Shown in pieces: positions 1-4,882 of a stretch of 7,957 nt of DNA. Within the stretch, counting starts at the first letter, position 1, and every line of letters starts with the position of its first letter. A model generated the notes under the pieces. That model was not told where the DNA came from and did not search any database. It saw only the letters and a list, made by a program, of their open reading frames with translations. The DNA is from an uncultured Bacteroidia bacterium (GTDB taxonomy: Bacteria; Bacteroidota; Bacteroidia; Bacteroidales; CAJPTX01), in assembly GCA_938040915.1 (NCBI GenBank), contig CALHZE010000182.1:1-7957 (forward strand), in the 5' to 3' direction. The position numbers and the translations under genes are program-made.

Positions 1-2
1 AT

Positions 3-902
3 AAGACCATCGAAGACGTGCAAGTCGGTGTTTCTGCGGCAAAGCCTGTAGAAGGTAAGGCTGGGGTTTATGTCTTTGAAATGCCAAATGCTGACGCAGA
101 ATTGCGCGTAACCCTTGCGAACCCGAAGCATACGCTCACTATTGGTAAGCAGGAAGGTATTACAGTTTCTGTGAACGTGGGGACGAGTCCCGTAACGAGT
201 GGTGGTTTGGTAGAAGAGGGGGCTAAGCTCGTTATTACGGTGACTCTCAAAGATAAGTCGCAAGAAATTGAGGCGGTAACGCTCAATGATAAGCCGGCTA
301 CGCTCAACAGCGAGGACAAGTATGAGATTGAAATGCCCAAGACCGACGCCGTCTTGCTCGTGAAGTTGAAGGGAGGAGAAGCCGTACGTGTCCTTCAGTT
401 CGAAACCACAACGCCAGAATATACCCTGACTGCTTCTGCGCTTAAGGGCACAGAAACGGTAGATTTGCAATCGCCCGCACAGGTCGCAGTGGGAGCAAAG
501 GTGACCCTCACGATCAAGATTAAAGAGGGTGTAGCTAAGTATGTTAAGGAGGTTAAGGCGGGTGACCTCGTGGTAACGCGCAGCGTTTCTGATGTGACGA
601 AGTGGAACTTTGAGATGCCTGACGCCAACGTGGCACTCGAGGTGGTCACTGACGATATCACTAATCTCCAGTCTCACAAGATTAACGTGGTGGCCAACGG
701 CGCCGATGTGCAGATCTTTGACGGTACGAGGGCATTGGCTGTGGGCTCGGAAGTAAAGACCAACACGGTGCTTACCATCAAAGTAACTCACGTGACGAAC
801 CAGATAGCGAAAGTTACTTTTGACGGTCGCGAGTTGACGCTCGATCACGATCAATACACGGCGATAATGCCCGACAAGGACGCGACCTTAGAGGTAACCC
901 TC
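3..902 (+). repeat. Degenerate tandem protein repeats, 84/94/84 codons
   Basis: Each unit ends in a M-P-x-x-D/N-x-x-L-x-V motif. The Met codons of this motif start at 81, 333, 615 and 867, giving in-frame spacings of 252, 282 and 252 bp. Approximate units are 3-116 (partial), 117-368, 369-650 and 651-902. DNA identity between units is low, so the array is old and is kept at the protein level. Unit 3 is 10 codons longer than its neighbours. Confidence 0.75.
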
Positions 903-1172
903 GGCGATGTGAAAACACCCGTAGAAGACGCTGTATTGGCGGCTGTTGTGGTAGCACCAAACCCGTTTGTAAGTGAGTTCCGCATTGCTAACTATGGGGC
1001 AGAGGAAGGACGTTATGACCTCTTGAGCCTTGCAGGGCAACTCTTCCGTACGGGGAGCTTGGATGCTGAGGCAACCGTTGTGGAGACCTCTGATTTACCA
1101 CAAGGTCTTTACTTCTTGCAAATTACGACACACTCGGGGGCTACCAAGACCCTGCGTGTGGTGAAGTACTAG
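3..1172 (+). CDS. Secreted repeat protein with T9SS C-terminal domain (5' partial)
   Basis: The reading frame is open from the left window edge, so the start codon, signal peptide and N-terminal part are missing. The GTG at 18 is an internal Val and not a start. About 389 residues are visible. They form one partial and three full units of 84, 94 and 84 residues, each closing on a motif like F-E-M-P-D-A-N followed by alternating hydrophobic residues (Met codons at 81, 333, 615 and 867). The units are beta-rich, Thr/Val/Lys-rich and lack Cys. They resemble divergent InlB B-repeat-like adhesin modules, but I am not certain of the family. Residues from 921 to 1169 form a type A Por-secretion tail. 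By family knowledge such proteins cross the outer membrane through the type IX system, lose the tail and are anchored to the surface or released. The specific role (adhesin, structural protein, or tail of an enzyme) cannot be told from this end. A strong terminator follows at 1247. Confidence 0.88.
   Translation, partial: KTIEDVQVGVSAAKPVEGKAGVYVFEMPNADAELRVTLANPKHTLTIGKQEGITVSVNVGTSPVTSGGLVEEGAKLVITVTLKDKSQEIEAVTLNDKPATLNSEDKYEIEMPKTDAVLLVKLKGGEAVRVLQFETTTPEYTLTASALKGTETVDLQSPAQVAVGAKVTLTIKIKEGVAKYVKEVKAGDLVVTRSVSDVTKWNFEMPDANVALEVVTDDITNLQSHKINVVANGADVQIFDGTRALAVGSEVKTNTVLTIKVTHVTNQIAKVTFDGRELTLDHDQYTAIMPDKDATLEVTLGDVKTPVEDAVLAAVVVAPNPFVSEFRIANYGAEEGRYDLLSLAGQLFRTGSLDAEATVVETSDLPQGLYFLQITTHSGATKTLRVVKY
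921..1169 (+). other. Type A T9SS C-terminal sorting domain
   Basis: This 83-residue segment starts V-E-D-A-V-L, has the V-A-P-N-P-F motif at 951-968, then a strand-rich middle, an L-P-Q-G-L-Y-F motif and a basic end (T-L-R-V-V-K-Y). These are the successive conserved blocks of the Por secretion system tail family. It directs export through the type IX translocon and is normally removed by the sortase-like peptidase PorU. Its length and opening residues match the domain at 4886-5134. Confidence 0.93.
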
Positions 1173-1205
1173 GGGGGAGACTTTTCCCACGATCGGACAC
1201 GTAAT

Positions 1206-1223
1206 CGAGAGCATCTTCTCTCG
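1206..1223. other. Small perfect hairpin after the first gene
   Basis: CGAGAG at 1206-1211 pairs perfectly with CTCTCG at 1218-1223 around the 6-nt loop CATCTT. Only an A-rich stretch and no T run follows, so it is not a terminator in its own right. It may form a 3'-UTR structure just upstream of the real terminator, or it may be chance. Confidence 0.35.
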
Positions 1224-1246
1224 TAAAAAGTTGAGGTCTGATTGTT

Positions 1247-1292
1247 AAAAAAGAGGAGCGTTACGCTGAGTGCAGTAACGCTCCTCTTTTTT
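1247..1292 (+). terminator. Strong intrinsic terminator, 18-bp perfect stem
   Basis: The arm at 1247-1264 (six A, then GAGGAGCGTTAC) is the exact reverse complement of 1275-1292 (GTAACGCTCCTC, then six T), with a 10-nt loop. The lower stem is A:T, so the last part of the 3' arm is the U-tract that releases RNA polymerase. It lies 75 bp after the stop of the secreted-protein gene and insulates the downstream operon. The A-run on the left arm means it could also stop transcription on the other strand. Confidence 0.93.
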
Positions 1293-1487
1293 GAACTCTA
1301 GTGTCCCGCCGCGTGGGGACGGGTTTTGCGCCGCTGTGAGGGGGGATTTTCCACGGATCTTTTTAAGGGATGTATTCTAAATATTTTCTGCTAAATACGC
1401 AACATACGTAAACAAATAGCAAGGATTTTCGTACATAGATAAAAGAACCTACAGACCGATGGAAAGTAGAAGGCGGTGACGCCGCAC
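1293..1487. other. Intergenic stretch without a gene
   Basis: I see no convincing coding frame or known RNA here. The first 65 bases are G-rich, with a weak GTCCC/GGGAC stem near 1303-1320 and the second copy of a G6A...TTTTCC motif at 1340-1359. From about 1360 to 1450 the DNA is A/T-rich and would suit an UP-like region upstream of the promoter at 1488. A short GGCG-GTGA-CGCC hairpin lies at 1472-1483, directly before the -33 element; it has a GNRA-type loop and might act as a regulator site or as the end of a small RNA. Confidence 0.5.
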
Positions 1488-1518
1488 TTGTTTAATCAAA
1501 AGGGTGTTGTTAGCTTTG
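1488..1518 (+). promoter_or_regulatory. Bacteroidota-type sigma-ABfr promoter for the STAS operon
   Basis: TTG at 1488-1490 and TAGCTTTG at 1511-1518 fit the -33 (TTTG/TTG) and -7 (TAnnTTTG) elements of the primary Bacteroidota sigma factor, with a 20-bp spacer inside the usual range. The -7 match is complete at all fixed positions. A/T-rich DNA precedes it. Transcription would begin near 1523-1527, about 155 nt before the ATG at 1679. I found no other match to TAnnTTTG on the plus strand of this gap. Confidence 0.75.
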
Positions 1519-1678
1519 CGTCCAATTTACGGTTGTAAAAAGGAAGGACTCGGTGTTTGCATGCCGAACTGTTAACGCCTAACCAATCCCTTTGCTGGAA
1601 GCCTCTACAGTCCTCGGTATCCCTCTAGATGTTTATCTCAATCTTCACAGTTCCTCGAACTCTTAACACTCAAGTCAA
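1519..1678 (+). other. Long 5' leader of the STAS operon
   Basis: If the promoter at 1488-1518 is used, about 155 nt of untranslated RNA precede the first gene. There is no upstream in-frame extension, because TAA at 1664-1666 closes the frame. Possible pairings are AGGACT (1545-1550) with AGTCCT (1609-1614), and TCGG (1550-1553) with CCGA (1564-1567). CTCGGT occurs twice, at 1549-1554 and 1613-1618. I recognise no known riboswitch core and no T-run attenuator. The last 20 bases are A-rich with no Shine-Dalgarno sequence, which is common for translation starts in this phylum. Confidence 0.45.
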
Positions 1679-2044
1679 ATGGCTATTCCTAATAAGGAGG
1701 CGGACGGTTACACCATCCAGGAAAGCGAGGGGTTTACGAGCGTGACGCTCGTGCAGCCTCGTTTGGATGCGGTGATCGCCAACCGCCTTAAATCAGAGCT
1801 TATCATCCTCTCGGGTCTTGGACAGCGTAATATTGTCCTCGACTTGGCGCGGTGTGCCTATTGTGATTCTTCAGGGCTTAGTGTCCTGTTGGTCGGTAAC
1901 CGCTTGTGTCGCAATGCCGGTGGGGTGTTTGTGTTGCGCAATCTCGCGCCACAGGTCGAACGCCTTATCAATATATCTCATCTTGACTCGGTGCTTGCTA
2001 TCGCTTATTCAGAAGAGCAGGCACAAAACCTTCTCAACCGCTAA
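1679..2044 (+). CDS. STAS-domain protein, anti-sigma factor antagonist-like
   Basis: This 121-residue protein is one STAS domain of the SpoIIAA/RsbV type. The diagnostic block is the strand N-I-V-L-D-L (51-56) followed by C-D-S-S-G-L at residues 62-67. In the family a Ser in this D-S-S-G-L loop is phosphorylated by an anti-sigma kinase to switch partner binding. The later pattern, with G-G-V-F-V-L and then a helix ending I-S-H-L-D-S-V-L, is also typical. It is soluble and cytosolic. No GHKL kinase, PP2C phosphatase or sigma factor gene is in view, so a partner-switching role is inferred from the fold only. It is the first gene after the promoter at 1488 and sits 32 bp before the HTH gene. The ATG start is supported by an upstream in-frame stop at 1664 and by the usual length of the family. 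Confidence 0.9.
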   Translation: MAIPNKEADGYTIQESEGFTSVTLVQPRLDAVIANRLKSELIILSGLGQRNIVLDLARCAYCDSSGLSVLLVGNRLCRNAGGVFVLRNLAPQVERLINISHLDSVLAIAYSEEQAQNLLNR

Positions 2045-2062
2045 TCACAAACAAACGACAAA

Positions 2063-2068
2063 AAAGGA
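2063..2068 (+). promoter_or_regulatory. Shine-Dalgarno-like site of the HTH gene
   Basis: AAAGGA lies 8 nt before the ATG at 2077, inside an A-rich stretch. It supports that ATG as the start. A site this clear is notable in a phylum that often lacks them, and it contrasts with the STAS and antiporter genes here, which have none. Confidence 0.6.
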
Positions 2069-2076
2069 TTCTAGCT

Positions 2077-2568
2077 ATGAAGATCAGTGAAATCGTCGCG
2101 ACCCAGCGACGCCGTTTGGGGCTGAAGCAGTATCAGCTCGCTGAAAAGACGGGGATAGCCCCCTCGCAAATCTCCATCTTTGAAAGAGGGAGTAGCGGTA
2201 TGGTCACCACGAATCTGGAAAAAGTGCTTGTAGCACTGGGACTCCACATCGTCTATGACCGCCAGTCTGTGCAACAACACACGGCTCGCCGTTGTGCTCA
2301 CACCTTGATAAAACAAGGAATCCGCGACCTCCGAGGGGTGACGCGTGAGGAGATCGCCTCCATTATGGATATGGATGACCTATTGCTACTCCCCGTCGTT
2401 TCAGAGGAACTCTATCGGCGCTATTGCCGCACGGAGGTCATGGATGAGACCAATACGTGGAATCATTTCATCAAGCTCGTGCACGAGTACATGCTCGAAG
2501 AGATGGACGGCGTCTATGACCCCGAGCGTGTGTTAGCAGCGCCACAAGAGTCGGTCGGAGCGCTGTAA
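2077..2568 (+). CDS. XRE-family HTH protein with unassigned C-terminal region
   Basis: The 163-residue protein has an N-terminal lambda-repressor-like HTH: an R-R-R-L-G-L-K-Q lead, helix 2 at Q-L-A-E-K-T-G-I (20-27), and recognition helix A-P-S-Q-I-S-I-F-E-R-G (28-38). The stretch L-E-K-V-L-V-A-L-G-L at 47-56 is the helix that often closes this domain, as in HipB-like proteins. Residues 60-163 show no family I recognise. They are acidic and helix-rich, with D-M-D-D-L-L-L-L at 98-105 and a Trp/His/Glu-rich stretch at 128-145, and could be an oligomerisation or ligand-sensing part. It is probably a DNA-binding regulator, possibly of its own operon. Its stop overlaps the RNase Z start by one base (TAATG at 2566-2570), so the two are likely translationally coupled. 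No HipA-like toxin is adjacent. Confidence 0.85.
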   Translation: MKISEIVATQRRRLGLKQYQLAEKTGIAPSQISIFERGSSGMVTTNLEKVLVALGLHIVYDRQSVQQHTARRCAHTLIKQGIRDLRGVTREEIASIMDMDDLLLLPVVSEELYRRYCRTEVMDETNTWNHFIKLVHEYMLEEMDGVYDPERVLAAPQESVGAL

Positions 2569-3488
2569 TGTTACCGTGGCACCTCGTGATCTTGGGGAGC
2601 GGCAGTGCTCGCCCTACGGCGCACCGCGCTCCCTCTGCACAGGCGCTTTGCATCGGGAGGAGAGTTTACCTCGTTGACTGTGGCGAGGGGACGCAGATGC
2701 AACTCAGTAAGGCCGCAATCCCACTTGAGAGGATTGCGGCTGTTTTTGTAACCCATCTTCATGCAGACCATACGCTGGGGCTTTTTGGGTTGCTCGCTTC
2801 GCTAAGCATGACGGGGCGCACTGCCCCTCTTGCGATCTATGCCCATGCCCCTCTCGAGGGGATGATAGCCCACATCATCGACCTCTTTATTGCCCACCTC
2901 AACTTTGAGATTTGCTTCCACCCCCTCCCCAGTGAACCAGGGGCAGAAATATACACCGACTCGCAAATCTCGGTCACGACCATCCCACTCCACCACCGAA
3001 TCCCGACGTGCGGGTTTAAGTTTGCCGAGCACCCGCTACCGCCTAACATCCGACACGAGGTGGTGGAGCGTTACCAGCTTTCACGCCACGAGATAGCCCT
3101 GCTTAAAGAGGGACAGGCGGTCGCCGTGGCGAGAGAGGGAGGAACGCTCCTCCGTCCTAGCGAGGTGCTTTATTACCGTCGCGATCCTCGCGCATTTGCC
3201 TATATGAGCGATACGCTTTTTACTGCCTCTGCTGCTCCGTTTGTCGGCGAGGTGGATTTGTTATACCACGAGGCTACTTATACGCACGATTTGATAGCTC
3301 TGGCTAAGCAGACAGGGCACTCTACGGCGCGTCAAGCAGCGGAGTTCGCAGTGCTGGCGCAAGTCAAGCGTCTGATCATCGGTCACTATTCGGCGCGTTA
3401 TCATGACACCGAGCCCTTGCTCGCCGAGGCGCAACAAATTTTCCCAGCTACCGTATTGGCTAAAGAGTTAAACGTACACATTATTTGA
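2568..3488 (+). CDS. rnz: Ribonuclease Z (tRNA 3' endonuclease)
   Basis: RNase Z is a zinc-dependent metallo-beta-lactamase-fold endonuclease that removes the 3' trailer from pre-tRNAs in the cytosol. The 306 residues match the short bacterial form (about 300-310). Visible blocks are the first strand and turn I-L-G-S-G-S-A (8-14), V-D-C-G-E-G-T-Q (36-43), the metal motif H-L-H-A-D-H at 63-68, H-H-R-I-P-T-C-G-F at 142-150, Y-M-S-D-T with metal-bridging Asp215, the H-E-A-T motif at 234-237, G-H-S-T at 250-253, and G-H-Y-S-A-R-Y with His273. All expected zinc ligands and the catalytic Asp67 are present, so it should be active. The substrate-recognition arm probably lies near residues 155-190. 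The start ATG overlaps the HTH stop, with GGAG at 2557-2560 seven bases before it. ElaC is the synonym used in enterobacteria. Confidence 0.96.
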   Translation: MLPWHLVILGSGSARPTAHRAPSAQALCIGRRVYLVDCGEGTQMQLSKAAIPLERIAAVFVTHLHADHTLGLFGLLASLSMTGRTAPLAIYAHAPLEGMIAHIIDLFIAHLNFEICFHPLPSEPGAEIYTDSQISVTTIPLHHRIPTCGFKFAEHPLPPNIRHEVVERYQLSRHEIALLKEGQAVAVAREGGTLLRPSEVLYYRRDPRAFAYMSDTLFTASAAPFVGEVDLLYHEATYTHDLIALAKQTGHSTARQAAEFAVLAQVKRLIIGHYSARYHDTEPLLAEAQQIFPATVLAKELNVHII

Positions 3489-3493
3489 ACGTC

Positions 3494-4801
3494 ATGGACG
3501 CAGCACAACTTGTAATTTTCATTGGGCTTCTGATTTTCGTATCCCATCTCTTTGCCGGCATTTTTGAGAAGAAGGGAATCCCCGATGTCTTGATGCTCAT
3601 GATAATAGGGATTATCATCGGTCCCGTCTTCCACCTCGTAACCCCTGAATCTTTTGGCATTGTGACGGGGATTTTCACAACCGTAACCCTCGTCTTTATT
3701 CTTTTTCAAGGGGGGCTTGACCTTAGCTTTGAGACGATGCGATCGGCGTTGCGGGGGATGACGGTGCTCACGTGCGTTAATTTTGCGGTCACTACGCTCG
3801 TGGTGGGGATGTTGGCGTGGATACTCTTGGGGCTAGAACCCATCCCTGCTTTCGCTCTAGCGGCTATCTTAGGGGGGACGTCGTCGGCAGTGGTGATCCC
3901 GCTGGTAAAGCAGTTGCAGATGCGCGAGAACGCGAAGACTATCCTTGTCCTCGAGTCGGCAATGTCAGATGTCTTGTGTATCGTCTTCGTCTTGGCGTTG
4001 ATACAGGCTTATAGCTCTGATGGCATCCGGATTGGCGCAATCTTTGGGAGCATCATTAGTTCGTTTACCCTTGCGGGGTTGATTGGTATTGTGAGTGCTT
4101 TGTTGTGGAGTGTCCTTCTTGGGCGGATTCGCACCATCAAGAACTCAATGTTTACGACCCCCGCTTTTGTCTTTGTGATTTATGGGATTGCCGAGCTCTT
4201 GGGGTTCAGCGGTGCGATTGCGGCGCTTACTTTTGGGGTTACCTTGGCAAATATCGAGCGTTTCCGTATCAAGGCGATTCAGCGTATTGTGAACCGCGGG
4301 ATGCACACTTTTAATGACACTGAGAAGCAGTTCTTTTCAGAGATTGTCTTCTTGCTCAAGACCTTCTTCTTTGTCTTCATCGGGATCTCCATCCAGTTCA
4401 CCAATGGTTGGGCGTTGCTCTTTGGTTTCTTTATCACGGTGGTTATCTACATCTTGCGTATCCCCGTGATTAAGTTCTCTATTTCGGAGGATTTGCCCAC
4501 CATCGACCTAACCATCATGTCAACGATGGTGCCTAAGGGGTTGGCAGCCGCTGTGTTGGCGAATTTGCCATTGCAGGCTGGAGTGCCGGGCGGGGAAATG
4601 ATCCGCGACTTGGTTTATGCGGTGATATTGACAAGTATTGTCCTCACGAGTCTCCTCATCCCTGTCCTCAAGAGAGTCCCCGCGGTATCGGCTTTCTACG
4701 GTGCGATTATCCGCACGGGGCGTAAGACGCGGCGTGCGCCGGTCGCAAAGCAAAACCCACTACATCAAAACGAACAAGAGAAAAGCCCCTCAGAAGAATA
4801 A
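3494..4801 (+). CDS. Cation:proton antiporter, CPA family
   Basis: This polytopic inner-membrane protein has about 12-13 hydrophobic segments and belongs to the Na+/H+ exchanger superfamily. It probably exchanges Na+ or K+ for H+ in pH and salt homeostasis. Counting from the ATG at 3494 (435 residues), core features are L-F-Q-G-G-L-D-L (70-77), G-G-T-S-S-A-V-V-I-P (127-136) where many relatives have T-D-P, L-E-S-A-M-S-D (153-159) with the likely ion-binding Asp159, an Arg at 322 in R-I-P-V-I-K, and M-V-P-K-G-L-A-A-A-V (345-354). The usual Asn-Asp or Asp-Asp pair is Ser-Asp. The tail of about 40 residues is basic, then acidic, and cytosolic; there is no TrkA-N or RCK domain. An upstream TTG at 3485 would overlap rnz and add three residues, but the ATG, five bases after the rnz stop, is the better start. 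It is the last gene of the operon. Confidence 0.9.
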   Translation: MDAAQLVIFIGLLIFVSHLFAGIFEKKGIPDVLMLMIIGIIIGPVFHLVTPESFGIVTGIFTTVTLVFILFQGGLDLSFETMRSALRGMTVLTCVNFAVTTLVVGMLAWILLGLEPIPAFALAAILGGTSSAVVIPLVKQLQMRENAKTILVLESAMSDVLCIVFVLALIQAYSSDGIRIGAIFGSIISSFTLAGLIGIVSALLWSVLLGRIRTIKNSMFTTPAFVFVIYGIAELLGFSGAIAALTFGVTLANIERFRIKAIQRIVNRGMHTFNDTEKQFFSEIVFLLKTFFFVFIGISIQFTNGWALLFGFFITVVIYILRIPVIKFSISEDLPTIDLTIMSTMVPKGLAAAVLANLPLQAGVPGGEMIRDLVYAVILTSIVLTSLLIPVLKRVPAVSAFYGAIIRTGRKTRRAPVAKQNPLHQNEQEKSPSEE

Positions 4802-4827
4802 TCTCCCGCTACAAAATACAAAATAAA

Positions 4828-4863
4828 GGAAGGGCGACACCTCGCACGAGGCGTCGCCCTTTC
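4828..4863. terminator. Bidirectional terminator between convergent genes
   Basis: AAGGGCGAC at 4830-4838 pairs with GTCGCCCTT at 4853-4861. After one A/C mismatch, CCTC (4840-4843) pairs with GAGG (4848-4851) around the loop GCAC; G-U and G-C pairs at 4828-4829 extend the base. On the plus strand only a short TTTCTC follows. On the minus strand the stem runs into TTCCTTTATTTTG, a better U-tract. It lies between the stop of the antiporter (4801) and the stop of the minus-strand surface protein (4883), so it can serve both. Confidence 0.8.
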
Positions 4864-4882
4864 TCATGGTTTAACAATACCC

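Noticed and set aside
18..20. GTG as start of the first gene
   Set aside because: The frame is open to the window edge and the residues before it continue a partial repeat unit. A T9SS cargo also needs a signal peptide, and none follows this codon.
1173..1678. Search for tRNA, rRNA, insertion-sequence ends or attachment sites in the large gap
   Set aside because: I saw no cloverleaf, terminal inverted repeats with target duplications, or transposase remnants. The only perfect inverted repeat of size is the terminator.
1818..2090. Second frame inside the STAS gene running into the HTH gene
   Set aside because: It overlaps a recognised domain gene in another frame and encodes low-complexity residues with no family features.
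2077..3488. HTH protein plus metallo-beta-lactamase-fold protein as a toxin-antitoxin or defence pair
   Set aside because: The enzyme has every RNase Z hallmark, including the specific H-E-A-T and G-H-Y-S blocks, so it is a housekeeping tRNA enzyme. No toxin fold is adjacent.
3485..3493. TTG start for the antiporter
   Set aside because: It would overlap the rnz stop and add only three residues. The ATG at 3494 is a stronger codon and lies neatly after the rnz stop.
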